DNA of 64,000 nt from Lumbricus rubellus (GCA_945859605.1 OX243811.1:38750892-38814891), one strand, 5' to 3'. Shown: positions 23,446 to 34,810, counted from the first letter of the stretch. Program-made: numbers and translations. The notes: generated from the letters alone by a model not told the origin.

Positions 23446-24416
23446 TCGTTCTGTAAAGTTTCTAGGAGTCTATGTAGACGAGTGCTTAACATGGACAGAA
23501 CACATTAATATAATTGCCAATAAAGTTGCAAGGAATCTTGGAATCCTGGGAAGAATATCACGCCTACTCCCAGTACACATCCGTAAAAACTTATACTATA
23601 CGTTAATTAATCCATATTTTGATTATGGTAATATTGTCTGGGCTGCCAACTATTCGACGAGGTTAAAATGCCTTGTGCTCTTACAAAAAAGAGCGATTAG
23701 AGTTATAGCTGGTGATCATAGATGTGCACACACAGCGGATAGATTTGAAGAGTATAATATTATGAAATTTGAAAGCAAGAATTGCTATCTAGTGGGAAAT
23801 TTTATGTATAAGTTTGTAAAGTTACCCGAAGTTTTCTCAAACTCTTTTACCAGAATTGTTGATGTGCATGATCATAACACAAGAGTGAGCAAGGGTCTGA
23901 GTGTGTCTTATGCACGTACAAATTATCGTAGATTCTCAATATATTGCAGTGGACCAAAAATTTGGAATGCAATACCCATAAGTATTCAGTCTTTACCTAC
24001 ATACTCGCAATTTAAGAAGCGCTGGAGAGACCATCTTAATCTAAGGGAACGTGATTGAATGCATCTAGCTTGTTTTTTTGTTTTTTTATTTTGTTGGTCT
24101 CTCATAGGATTGCATGTTGTTCTATTAAATGTCGAGTTATTATCATCTTCAGTATTAACAGCATAGTTGCTATGTTCTGTTTATGTACAACCAACATTAA
24201 GCTGAGCTATAGGGTGGGCCCTTCCCAGCGGGGCTAGTGCCCCTTCTGGGTCTTCCCCTTTCCTCGTTGATACAATGAAATGTGCTTCTGATAATTTTCC
24301 TTTCAAATGTGTTATATTAATATGTTTGTCAGACAGTATGAACACGTTGTTTAGTTAAGTTGCACTATGTTCAGGTTGTGTTTGATATGCTCCAAGGAAA
24401 TAAATAAACAATTGAA
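23446..24416 (+). mobile_element. Second LINE inserted in the L2 copy
   Basis: A 5'-truncated LINE. From about 23452 it decodes VKFLGVYVDECLTWTEHINI with KVARNLGILGRISRLLP and PYFDYGNIVWA, then an open frame from 23675 to stop 24058 ending RWRDHLNLRERD. About 340 nt of 3' UTR and an ATTGA-rich tail (24395-24416) follow. The RT C-terminal frame is largely open over about 200 codons, so this copy is younger than the L2 it interrupts. Confidence 0.78.
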
Positions 24417-24850
24417 TTGAATATTTCTACTTTCATGTTTGAACAGCTCCATTGGCTTCCTCTAACTACACGCATTAAGTTTAAAATTCTCATCTTGGTC
24501 TCCAAAGCACAACGGGGTCTTGCCCCTAAATATCTAGCCAATGAAATTCACCGCCCTCTTTCAGCCTCCTCACATCGCCCACTCCGCTCTTCAAATAGAC
24601 TTGATCTTTCAGTTCCTCTTACTAGAATGGCTATGGCTCAGTCCCGATCCTTCATATCAATTGGCCCCTCTCTTTGGAATACTCTGTCTCCATCTACTCG
24701 GTCTCAACTTCTAACTGGTAATCCCTCCTCCTCATTTTCTTTCCTCAAAACTTATTTCTTCTCTTGTGGCCTTGCGCACTGGGAGAGCCTCTGAACGGTT
24801 CACCCTAGTAGGCTAGAGGCGCTTTATAAAAGTTTTTATACAATACAATA
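24417..24850 (+). mobile_element. L2-type LINE, 3' half and tail
   Basis: Continues the interrupted RT frame: FEQLHWLPLTTRIKFKILIL, then AQRGLAPKYL, then SRSFISIGPSLWNTL, stopping at 24792. The 3' tail has 'agaggcgctttataaa' followed by ATACA repeats. Confidence 0.8.
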
Positions 24851-25515
24851 CAATACAATAATTAATTACTAAACTATTATCGGCAAACAAGTTAAATATA
24901 TAGCATTCTCGTGATAAATCCTTTATCAATCAATGAGTCACATCGTGGTATCTCTAGATTATGTGAGCGGGGCCTAAGGGAATAACCAGTTACACGTTCA
25001 GGTGGAAGAAGATAATGGAGGACATGCCCAGGGTCACAGAGGATAGAAGAAACTACTGTACTATTTTCATTTATCATTAGCTTTTATTTACAAGCCATTG
25101 AACACACATATAAATATATCTGCGAAACTGAGAAAGGCTCCAGTAAGTAAGCAGCTGAAACTGTGAATCTTGAATTTTTTGTTTCCTCCCTGGAAAAAAG
25201 TGGGGGAACGGCGTTCCCCCGCGTTAAAAAGTGGGGGAACGGCGTTCCCCCGCGTTCCCCCCGACTACACCACTGCTCTAAGGTAAGGTATTAGAACTTA
25301 CTATAGAATAATTTGAATGAATATTTAATTTAAACTGAATTTTGTGCTAAAGGATATAATCTTAGGCAAGTCAGTCTGTGGTTTAGTTTTTTCTCATTTT
25401 TGCAAACTTTTCAAAAATTTCACTAGCTTAGGCGAGCCACTTAAAATCAGTCCGTGCACGGGTCTCATGCGGCCCGCAGGTTGGATACTATCCAATGGAT
25501 AGCACTGGTCCACAT

Positions 25516-25945
25516 GATCTAGAGATGAGAAGAACACGAATCTCCTGTCTAAGAGACGTCTAGCCATGATTGTGATTGAAGCGTAAGTCGTTTCCCTCTT
25601 TTAAGCCTCGGCATAGGAGAGCGGGTAGCAAGTCCACTCCCTCACCGTCTCTTCATTCCACCGTCATTGCACATGCAATATGCAGTGGCTGCATGTACTC
25701 ATTATAGTCAGACGCAGGTGGAGCAGAAACCTCGTGACAAATTTCTTCCTGATAGGGATTTCAGCCACCCTCACCCAACCTCTCAGTTGACAATCCATTA
25801 CGATGATCAATAGACGTCCATGCAACCCAACATATAAATAGGGCAATCCAGAGTAAGAGACATTGTGCAAGGCCTTCACTACGGCTAATTCGCTCTTTGG
25901 ATTCAAACTTATTATAGCCTTAGGCTACTTGTGTAAGAAAAGCAT
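25516..25945. other. No gene seen
   Basis: Unique-looking sequence between the nested transposons and the GGT microsatellite. No supported feature. Confidence 0.5.
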
Positions 25946-26085
25946 GGTGGTGGTGGTGGTGGTGGTGGTGGTGGTGGTGGTGGTGGTGGTGGTGGTGGTG
26001 GTGGTGGTGATGGTGGTGGTGGTGGTGGTGGTGGTGGTGGTGGTGGTGGTGGTGGTGGTGGTGGTGGTGGTGGTGGTGGTGGTGG

Positions 26086-26181
<96 letters not shown>

Positions 26182-26190
26182 CGACGATAC
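25946..26190. repeat. (GGT)n(GAT)n microsatellite
   Basis: About 46 GGT units followed by about 30 GAT units. Poly-Val, poly-Met and poly-His frames are artefacts. Confidence 0.98.
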
Positions 26191-26199
26191 GATGATGAT

Positions 26200-27370
26200 G
26201 ATAACAACATTAATGATAAGACTTGTGGTTGCATATTATAGGCTCTCTTGCGAATGGGTATTATATAGGCCTATATCCTGGTATGAACAATTCCTGATGT
26301 GGTGTCTTACCTTTTCTGCACGTGTAGGTCCGTCAAAAACCCTCAAATTATATAATGTTGAAAATCTATAATAATGTCTTAATGCATTCCAGACAAGGTT
26401 TGCATGCAGGCTGAAAAATACATTGAAGAAGAAGATATCCTTCCCTATAATACATGGAAATCTTTAAGCAGATTACACGAACGAAGAATGCCTTGCACGC
26501 AGAACGTTAGAAGTCTTTTGTTGTGGGTCCGGCTTTTGTATCGTTGTATATACGTTAGTCCGTCCGTCTGTACGTCCGTCCGTCTGCGTAGGCCTACTGC
26601 CCTCGATCATCTGTGGAAGCTGGCCGAGTGTCTGTATTCTTCAATATCTGATATAACTAGACACCAAGTTGGCTTGAAGCTTGCTGGCTTCGACTTATCA
26701 GATAATAATAATGAACTAAAGCACCAAAATTGTGTGGGTTAAGTTGATACTAGGTTGTTTGGTATAAATCTTAGAGTAATAAAATATGTTCAATCATATC
26801 CCACGACCGACCAACCTTTAATGCGGTCTCAAGTATGTCTGGCAACGCAGACTGAAGTATAAGCGCCAGTCAATTTAGAGTCTAAGCTTATATAATTACA
26901 TGTATGTCAGTGTTCAGTCATTTAACTCATTTTAGCTTTCTGCTCTTAGCAGGTATAGCTCGCTGTGCAAAGTCTATTTGTCAGGACGTATCTCCAAGCT
27001 TTTATAATTGAATGAAAACTTATTTTGTGTGTTTAAACAAAAATGTATTTGTAGTAAAAGGAAATTATGTCTGAAGACACGCAGAAAACAAGACCCTTAG
27101 CGATCTATACATCTAACCTATAGGCCTACATCATAGCACACACTGCATGGTAACGCACTAAACGTTGTTTGCATGAAAAAGCACGCTGCACTGTAATTCT
27201 GTACTAAGAAAGATAGTTACAGTAGCTCTTGAGCTAACATGTTATATTATGTATGTCCCCTAGCGGTCTATAACTGGCCACACTATGGCGATGATCCCCC
27301 GTCAACAGAGACCCGTCTTTGCATCTCGATGAGCTTCAGTTCCCACTGGGATGTGTGTCCATGCAGCCGC
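26200..27370. other. No gene seen
   Basis: AT-rich single-copy-looking DNA with one short plus frame (26404-26742) lacking any recognisable motif or splice support. Confidence 0.5.
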
Positions 27371-27399
27371 CATGCAGCGTCCCAGAGATGCTCGCATCA

Positions 27400-27535
27400 G
27401 CAGCAGCAGCAGCCATAACAGACTGCGCATGCTTGCTCGCAAATGCCCCGGTTGCAGCGGCTGCAGTGAGAAAGCATCAGTTGAAGAAGCAGCAGCGCTG
27501 GGCATAGATGCTGCAGCAGCAGCAGCAGCAGGATG
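27400..27535. repeat. CAG-rich patch
   Basis: Two short CAG runs (about 27398-27412 and 27511-27532) in a GC-richer 250-bp patch with open frames on both strands. No family resemblance. Confidence 0.7.
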
Positions 27536-27649
27536 GAATGGGTTGGTTGCGGATGAGCAAGCGGATGTTGGTTGCTGGGAGATGCCTGTCAACGCTCGAC
27601 AGAGACAGGAAGCGAACGGAATGACTGCCGGAGGAATTGACAAGGATTA

Positions 27650-28115
27650 GGAAACAGACATACAGACAGACAGAAGGACAGACAGAAAGACAGACAAACA
27701 GGCACACTGCTGCGCGACACACGCTTATATTCAGACAGACACACCGACCGACAGACAGACAATTGGGGTACACTGGTGCACGACACACTTATATGCAGAC
27801 AGGCAGACAGACAGACAAACAGACGGACAGACAGACATACAGACAAGTAGGCACGCTGGTGCGCGACACACTTATATACATACAGACAGACAGGCAGACA
27901 GACAGACAGACAGACAAGTAGGCACACTTGTGCACGACAAACTTATATACAGACAGACAGACATAGACAGACAGACAGACAGGGAAGCAGGCACACTGGT
28001 GCACGACACACTTATATACAGACATACACTCAGACAGACAGACAGACAGACAGACAGACAGGCACACTGGTGCACGACACACGCTTATGTTCAGACAGAC
28101 CCATATAGACAGATC
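27650..28115. repeat. (CAGA)n array with higher-order unit
   Basis: CAGA repeats are broken at intervals of about 65-80 bp by a conserved spacer with 'gcacactggtgcacgacaca' and 'cttatata'. About six higher-order copies are visible. Confidence 0.93.
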
Positions 28116-28378
28116 AAAAGACCGGCAACCTGGGCATCACCCAAAATGGTATTCATAGTTCAGCCGCTGGTCAGAATTTACATAAACCCGAGGGGGCATC
28201 CATACCTCTAGCGACTGTTAATCGCAACTAAAACGATTCTCTGTTTCGCCTCTCACTCAGATTCTTCCCAGCTGAACTGCAGCCATACATCAGTTAGCTG
28301 GCATTAAGCAAATGGAAGAGGTCATAAGAACGCACTGCGAGCCATTCCGGTCACTTACGGATGCATCTACATGTTTAA

Positions 28379-29355
28379 CCCTCAGGCTACCAAGCTTTTT
28401 TTGTAACACTGACTACCAAGGGGGGATGGTTACCACCCCCCTGGATTTTTGGTTTGGTTTGAGATATCATAACTTGTAATACACTAATGGATTCAGCATT
28501 CATTTCTGCACAAAATGGTATATTTAGGTTTAAAATATATGAAAGCACCCCGAAGTTATGAATTTTTTACCGTAGGCACCCGTCGATTCCACAAAATGTA
28601 TACTTTCGCATAAGCAAAATATTAGATTCTTTGTGTTTTTAACATAATTTATTTAATTAAAAATAGTTTACATATAATAAAGTCCAATATTCAACTATAA
28701 AAACTAGTAATAAGTTAGTTTTAATTATAATAACAAGAAAAAAACATGTATTAGCTGCTGAAAAACGTTTACGCAGACTTATCGGTTTGCGTTGTAAAAA
28801 AAACAAACATTTTCACACATTTAAATTTATTTTGAGCACTTCCGGTCATCAAATTTCAAATTTATTGGTATCAAAAAGTAGCCCTAAATGCCCTCTATAG
28901 AATGACATAATTTATTTCTCTTAAAAAATAAATTATGAATAATGTTTAATAGGAAAAACATAAAGATTTTATGAAAATAAAACACCTTTATTTATATTTT
29001 AATTTATTTTGAGCACTTCCGGTTGTCCAAGGACAACTCACTGAGCATGGCAATGTAGCCCCACATTCCCTCTACAGAATGGTGTAATTTGTGTCTCTTC
29101 ATGTCAAAGGACGGATAAGATACAGCCGATAATCTAAGGGGTGGTGGTATCCACCCCCCCCCTGGTGCCTCGGGTATATCGGGTATTACTTTTGAATTGT
29201 ATGGTAAGTCTTATATCATCACACATTTTAACTCAAAATGTGTGAAAATGAATCCTCTACAGCTACCTAAAACGTCAAAATTTTATTCCAAACGTAAAAA
29301 GTTTGATTTGGGAAAAACCTAGGGGGTGGATACCCCCCCCCTGGTAGCCCGAGGG
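28379..29355. mobile_element. Probable piggyBac-like non-autonomous element
   Basis: Starts CCCTCAGGCTACC directly after TTAA (28375-28378) and ends with the inverse GGTAGCCCGAGGG. The right flank is ATAT rather than TTAA, so the duplication is incomplete or mutated. The subterminal ends have mirrored C/G runs ('accacccccctgg', 'acccccccctgg'). The interior is AT-rich and non-coding. Confidence 0.5.
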
Positions 29356-29502
29356 ATATGTTCGCTGCAAAAATAAAGTCACGGGGTTTTTTTCTATGGT
29401 AAAATATCAATATCGGGTTTTTCTGTGCTTCGTGGGAAAATCATTCGCAGGCAAGTATAGGCCTATAGGCTAGGCCTATATGAAAGACTTGGTGGCTATA
29501 GT

Positions 29503-29644
29503 CAGTATGAGAATTGTGGAAAAATAACTGGGGGGTTGGCCTATGATAAACTTGAAATTGGGGTATGAAAAGCATACTTTAACATGGGGCTCTAAAAAAG
29601 ACTGGGGGGGTTGAACCCCCAACCCCCCGGCAATTCTCACCCTG
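29503..29644. mobile_element. MITE, CAGTRTGAGAATTG family, copy 2
   Basis: A 142-bp element with ends CAGTATGAGAATTG and CAATTCTCACCCTG. The flanking duplication is GCTATAGT versus GCAATAGT (29495-29502, 29645-29652), one mismatch. Homologous to 13006-13152. Confidence 0.78.
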
Positions 29645-29851
29645 GCAATAGTGTTTAGCCTAGACGTCTCTGGAATGAGAATCTCCCAGGACAAATCGAG
29701 AGGTGCTGTGCACTGTTGGCTTATAGGCCTAAACGTAGCATTTCCAGAATAAAAAATAAGCTTATAAAATTTAAAGAATTCACAGCATTTTTCTCGAGAA
29801 TTTAGACAAAGGGACTGAATAGAAAAAGTCAGCAGTTTGGGGGGGAAGTTA

Positions 29852-30036
29852 CATAGGCGTACGAGAGATTTCAGCAGTGGAGGGGGCAAAGATTGAACTT
29901 CTGCCCGAAAAATATATCCGCCAAAAAGTTAACGACCTTTTTTAGTGGTCCGGGGCTTTGTTTGCCCGAAAAAAAGACTTGCCCGAAACTGGGGGGGGGT
30001 CATTTACCCTGTGGACCCCCGCCTCGTACGCTTATG
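29852..30036. mobile_element. hAT-type MITE, CATAGGCGTA family, copy 2
   Basis: Ends CATAGGCGTACGAG and CTCGTACGCTTATG. Exact 8-bp duplication GGAAGTTA (29844-29851, 30037-30044). It is a shorter version (185 bp) of the 4894-5259 family. Confidence 0.88.
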
Positions 30037-30044
30037 GGAAGTTA

Positions 30045-31440
30045 CATGCACCTATCAAGATGCATGGTATAAGCTTAGGCTATCCCTCCCTCCCTCCCTC
30101 CCTCTCTCGCCAATTAATTGCATTGGACTGCGCAAACCACCTTCGAGACATGCGCTACATAAATACCCTCTTACCTAACCATTACGACAATAAGGAGGAA
30201 AGCCAAGTCAGCAGAATAGAAGGGAAGCAATTAAGGGCATTACAGGCATGGGCGCCCAATGAAATATTGGCAGGAAGACAATGTTCGCCGTTAGGCCTAG
30301 GCTACATCATTCTCTTAGCAATAGCCTATCTTGCAAAATGCAGAGCCTGGCAGTTAGGAAAATATGAATTTTCACATTGTAAAGATTTCTCAGTTTCACA
30401 TTGCGTATCAACGGTATCATGCATGAGCATCATAGGTAGGCCCTACTTTAGTGCGAATATTTTCCCTAAAAATCAAAATCTAGTAGCCTATACCAGGCAG
30501 TTGAAAGATAGGCGTCAATTTTCCATACCCCATAATTACAAGGTAGGACAAATAAGTACAATTCCTTAATTTCGTGCTGTAGCCTAATCAAAAGAATATC
30601 GCAGTTGTTCCTGGTATCGAAGAATAGGCCTACTAGACTAAGTCTAGGCTGGATTGAGACCGTAACGCAATTCAACCGCCAAACCAATGTGTGCGCGTGC
30701 GTGCGTGTGTGTGTGCGTGCGTGTATGGGTGCGCGCGCGTGCGTGTGTGTGTGTGCGCGTGTATGTGTGCAAAGAGTCAAAGACATTAGAGTGAACAAGA
30801 TAACAATCGACGATGGCTCCAAGTTAACTAGGCTACATGCTCGTATTTTGGCAGTGCCAGTTCCAAGCTTGGTGCAAGGAGGAGGGAAGCATGCACTGTA
30901 ATCATCGTTGATATGACACAACGGCGTCGTTAAACAGCAACAATTAAGCGGGGTCTAAGCATCAATCACAATTATCTAATCTAATCTAATCTTTTCATAA
31001 ACACGTAGGCCTACACAACGTGCATATAGGTCTATTTTCTTGCTCATAGTTATACATCATGCATGCATGCATTACATGAATAGGCCTACAGACAAACATG
31101 CATAATTGCATATAGACAGCTTTTAATTAGGCCTAATATCACTAATGCTACTACTACTAGTAGTAGGCCTACTACTACTATACTACAGCTGCTATAGAAG
31201 CCTATTGTTACTATACTATTGCTGCTGCTACAACGACTTCTGCTACCGCTACCACTACCACTACAACCATGTAACTTATGTAACCCATTAATGCAGGCCT
31301 ATGTATGCAGGCCTATGTATGCAGTTATGTATAATTGCATATACGTGCATACTTGCATATGCCTACATAATGCATATTTCTAGGACCATCGCTCTTATAG
31401 GATTGTCTTTCCAACATCAACATCAACATTACGTACAGAA
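30045..31440. other. No gene seen
   Basis: Contains GT/GC alternating tract (30688-30768), CTA/TAC triplets near 31150-31260 and several TAGGCCTA octamers. A 203-codon plus frame from 29958 starts inside the MITE and has no domain signature. Confidence 0.5.
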
Positions 31441-31448
31441 TTTCCGTC

Positions 31449-31805
31449 TTGGTCCGGCGCTGCTGTGAGGGTTTGGCTCCTTTATACTTGCAGGAACTCT
31501 GCTGCTCGACCACGCTTGTTCAACGCCGCTGCTCTCTCCGCTCAGCCGCACAAGCGGTAGGCCTACTTATTGTTCCACGCTCACGGACTGCAATCAGGCA
31601 GCGCCGTGCTTTCTCCGTGGCTGGCCCTGCGATCTGGAATGAGCTCCCTGTTATCCTTCGTCAAATACCTGTTGGCCTTTCTACTTCTACTTCTTTCTTT
31701 CTTTCTCTTCTCAAGACTGTCTTATTTGACCGGGGTTGGACTGGGAGCGCTCCTGAGTAGTAACCTTGAAGGAGCGCTATATCAAATTTTCAGTAAATAA
31801 ATAAA
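31449..31805 (+). mobile_element. L2/CR1-type LINE 3' end
   Basis: The open frame 31449-31760 encodes the RT C-terminal signature (CEGLAPLYLQEL, RRAFSVAGPAIWNELPVILR, LLKTVLFDRGW). The 3' tail 'gagcgctcctgagtag' with 'aaggagcgctatatcaaatt' and an AAATAAAT/CAATCAAT microsatellite follows. It is 5'-truncated. Confidence 0.85.
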
Positions 31806-32408
31806 TAAATCAATCAATCATAGAACCATCGTTCATAGGCTATATACGCATCAAGCAATAATTAATTATCATTAAGCTTATTATGGATGCTTGGTTATTA
31901 ATTACTTTTAAGAAACGCGCCTTTTCTCTTTGTTCTCTTAATCTGCATGTAGTTGGCTTCACGTGCCAACGGCGCCATTTTGTCACGTGCTCCTCTCTAC
32001 CTTCAGCTCAGAGTGTACACTTTGCCTTCAGCTTGCTGTAGATTTCTCGGTCGTCCACGTGTGTTGTTGTCTTTCCTTCCAGTCTTCCCTCAATAATAAT
32101 TATCGTTCGTGGGAAGCAGTCTCTCCTCCCCCCGCTCCATTATGCGGCCCATGCCGCCCATGGTCATTTTCTCTGTCGGCCTCTGATTATTCCTATCAGG
32201 TTTTTTCGTCCACCATTTAATTGTAGACTCTCCTCATTAATGCAGAACAAATTTTGTCCTGCAGCTCTTTCCCGCCGCCGACTCTCTCCATTGTTCGTCA
32301 TTTCCGCATTTCAAAGGCATCCAATCGATTTTTTATGGCTTCCTTCCTCATGGTCCTTGCTCACCATCCGTATACAGACTATACAGTATACACAATGTCA
32401 TAAGCTCA

Positions 32409-32709
32409 CACAGGCGTACGATGCGAGTGTCCAGAGGGAAAAATGCCCCCCACCCAATTTCGGACACGTCTGGTTTTTCGGACAAGGAGACCCGCAAAAA
32501 TAGTTTTTAAAAAAACTAAAAATAGCATTTTTCACGAGATTTCAACCCGATGACTACAAAAAGGTCGTCAAATTTTTGTATGGAAAACATTGTATTTTCC
32601 ACCACCGGATTTCAACCCAAGAAGTCATTTAATTATTCCCGATTTATTTTGGGGGCAGAAGTAAAATCTTGCGCCCCCCCCCAATGCTGAAATCTCCGGT
32701 ACGCCTATG
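32409..32709. mobile_element. CATAGGCGTA-family MITE, copy 3
   Basis: Left end CACAGGCGTACGA, right end GGTACGCCTATG, with the same 'aaatgcccccc' and 'ggacaag.agaccc' interior as other copies. No duplication is seen; the right flank has become an AT microsatellite. Confidence 0.7.
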
Positions 32710-32754
32710 CGTATATATATATATATATATATAACGCTATATCCTCCACATCAT

Positions 32755-32925
32755 CAGGGGCGGATACAGAAATTTTCCAAGGGGGGCCAAAATTGTTAGC
32801 CTTGGGTCCGGAATTTTTTTATCCTGGTCAGGAAAAATCTGCCGACTTTTTGTCGTCTTAGCGAAAAGTCAGAAAAACATATCAATTTCCCATCCGAAAA
32901 AATCTGCCGACCTTTTTTATTAATT
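32755..32925. mobile_element. Solo end of a hAT-type element
   Basis: CAGGGGCGGATACAG followed by 'aaggggggcc' is a classic hAT-type terminus, but no inverse end is found downstream, so the element is truncated. Confidence 0.5.
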
Positions 32926-32927
32926 CA

Positions 32928-32985
32928 TTATTAGAATTTATATAGTGCCCCTTCAAGAAACTACTCAGAGGCGCTCCCATCCCTT
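32928..32985 (-). mobile_element. LINE/SINE 3' tail, minus strand
   Basis: Reverse complement of the 'gcgcctctgagtag..cttgaaggggcactatataaa' tail. Similar minus-strand tails occur at about 33868-33925 and 41365-41425. Confidence 0.6.
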
Positions 32986-33131
32986 TAACGACCAGCTACA
33001 TTTGTTTTCAATGCATTTTAGTACACGGTGGTCATTAAAGGGTTAAAAAAAACACCCTAAAAAGGTAATGCCTTTTTGTTCAAACTGAATGGGGGAAGGG
33101 GGCCACGATACATGGGCATTTCTAATCTAGG

Positions 33132-33732
33132 CAGTGTTGTACAGTAACGAAGTAAAAGTAACGCGTTACTGTACTTAAGTAAAAGTTTGAGTACTTTCAC
33201 ATGTAACGAAGTATCGAAAAAATGAAATACTTTTACTTTCAACGAAGTAAAATTTCACCCATATTTCAGTACTTTTACTTCGTTACAATTTATGCGACAC
33301 TCGTTACAATGTTCGTTACTTCAAAGCGCTAATTAACATTTTGTTTCACTAAGCTAAGACAGCTTATTCAAATTTGCATGCCTAAAAATAGATTTTCAAT
33401 GGTGGTGCACGCTGGATGCACTGCTATTTCTGCAGCAGAACGACTCTTCAGCTGTGCATTGTGCTAACAATGAATCAGAAGCGTGCGTATTAGACTCAAC
33501 GATAAGTGCCATTTCGAGAATTTAGTATTTTTGAAGGTTAATAATCGATTGAGTTAAGCTTATATAAAGACTCGGTACTTTTACTTTTTACTTAAAAAGT
33601 ATTATTTGCAGGGGCTACTTTCTACTTTTACTTAAGTAAAATTTGTGATGAGTACTTTTACTTAAGTAATTAAAATCCATGTTACTTTTACTTTTACTTA
33701 AGTACTTTTGCCCGGTACTTTCAACAACACTG
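33132..33732. mobile_element. hAT element with decayed transposase dimerisation domain
   Basis: Ends CAGTGTTGTACAGTAACG and inverse ...AACAACACTG with exact duplication AATCTAGG (33124-33131, 33733-33740). Subterminal regions repeat 'acttttactt' motifs in both orientations. At about 33416-33545 the plus strand decodes, across a stop and frameshifts, SAAERLFSCAL and then RLNDKCHFENLVFLKVN. This matches the C-terminal dimerisation (SAPSERLFS...LVFLKCN) region of hAT transposases. It is thus an internally deleted hAT rather than a generic MITE. Confidence 0.85.
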
Positions 33733-34417
33733 AATCTAGGGTTCAACTGTCAGGTAAATCACAAAATTCTTCTTAAACCACAAGTAGGGGCAGTGGATGT
33801 CCCACTATTAAATTGCTGCTGTGCTAGATATTTCTCCACCATTAAAGCCATGCATCCAAGAATCGTATCAATAAACTTATATAGCGCCTCTAACAAAATG
33901 ACTATTCAGAGGCACTCTCAACACGGAAACTCCCAGGGGAAAAGTGCTGAAACCGAAAGTTACCAACACTCGAGATATTGACCTGTTTAGCCATCGACTG
34001 GACATAAAGAAAATGTGCAAAAGAAACACACAAAATAATTCTTTTATATTCATACCATTTATCGGAAAATTAAATTTTCAACATATCACAAATACTCTCC
34101 AAATAATTAATCACAGAAACAATCTAAATCTTCCAAGGCTTAATAATAATTATGGTTGTTATTCATTAGCATTATGATCAACTATCATAATTATATTATT
34201 ATGACAACTAGGCTATCAATTATTAATTTTTAGACTCACAATTTCGATAACTTTTTCATCATCACTTCTAATAATTATTATTACTTGTGGAAAAAAGACA
34301 GATAAAGAACAATGAAATAATACACAGATAAACAAAAATGCTGCACAGTATACGACTTTTCCAGACGCTGCGACTTTCCACTCGCGCGCTCTCTCCACCG
34401 AACGTTCAAAGAGTCGA

Positions 34418-34810
34418 CTAACTTTTCAAAGTTGACTTGCGCCCAACATATTCATGATCGCGACTAACTGTTTGCGGATCAGCAAGCGCAAGCTTTGATT
34501 CAGTTAACGCAATAGTTTGCGATCTCAACGCTGTGTCCGCGTTCTTTGGACTTCTGCGCACGCCGACGTGTGCTAGAAGCGTTTTTTTTAGATGGTTCAA
34601 TTCATTTGTCAGATCATCCACCTGGTGTTCAAGATCCGAGTTTTCTTCGCGAAGCTGCGAGATCTTGTCGCTCGTTTCCTTCGCTTTCTGACGACTCTTC
34701 GCTCGGCTCTTCTTGACGGCCATGTTGTTTCGGTCGCGCTTCATTCGGTAAGCCTCGTCGTCATCTTTAGGATCGCTAGTCGGTTGAACAGGTTTTGACC
34801 TTGGACTCAT
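34418..34810 (-). CDS. CEBPG: CCAAT/enhancer-binding protein gamma (bZIP)
   Basis: A single 130-codon frame, ATG 34810-34808, stop TAG 34420-34418. The basic region at residues 21-42 (YRMKRDRNNMAVKKSRAKSR) matches the C/EBP-type DNA contact sequence RNNxAVxKSR. A leucine zipper follows at about 46-82 (heptad positions L53, L60, L67, L74 with REENSDLEHQVDDL). C/EBP-gamma lacks an N-terminal activation domain and is short (human about 150 residues), which fits. It dimerises with other C/EBP and ATF4-type bZIP proteins and acts in the nucleus. An acceptor TTTATTCAG at 34839-34841 precedes 28 nt of 5' UTR, implying an upstream non-coding exon, as in vertebrate CEBPG. I could not locate that exon. 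Confidence 0.92.
   Translation of the reverse strand: MSPRSKPVQPTSDPKDDDEAYRMKRDRNNMAVKKSRAKSRQKAKETSDKISQLREENSDLEHQVDDLTNELNHLKKTLLAHVGVRRSPKNADTALRSQTIALTESKLALADPQTVSRDHEYVGRKSTLKS

Larger units (their letters stand above)
22739..25275. mobile_element. Inner hAT element, CAGTGGTGTAGTC termini
   Basis: Perfect 13-bp inverted termini CAGTGGTGTAGTC / GACTACACCACTG. The duplication is TTCTAAGG (22731-22738) versus CTCTAAGG (25276-25283), 7 of 8. It is nested in the outer hAT and itself carries LINE sequence from about 22834 to 24850. Repeated 'gtgggggaacg' motifs lie near both ends. Confidence 0.82.
22556..25507. mobile_element. Outer hAT element containing nested insertions
   Basis: The ends are CAGTGCTGTCCAA and inverse ...GGATAGCACTG. 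The 8-bp duplication is GTCTACAT (22548-22555) versus GTCCACAT (25508-25515), one mismatch. Subterminal sequence has the 'ggccgcac' / 'gcggcccgca' features common in hAT/Charlie-like elements. Its own sequence is only about 415 bp; the rest is the element at 22739-25275. No transposase remains. Confidence 0.8.

Noticed and set aside
25863..26234. Long poly-Val/poly-Met and poly-His open frames
   Set aside because: Pure GGT and GAT microsatellite translated in different frames.
27640..28120. CRISPR-like array (regular spacers between repeats)
   Set aside because: Spacers are themselves the same conserved sequence and the repeat is CAGA; this is a higher-order microsatellite in an animal genome.
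27589..28211. Repetitive Cys/Val/Leu and Thr/Asp/Arg frames that look like a tandem-repeat protein
   Set aside because: CAGA microsatellite, open in several frames because the unit has no stop.
29958..30569. 203-codon plus frame
   Set aside because: It starts inside a MITE, has no recognisable domain and crosses unrelated intergenic sequence.
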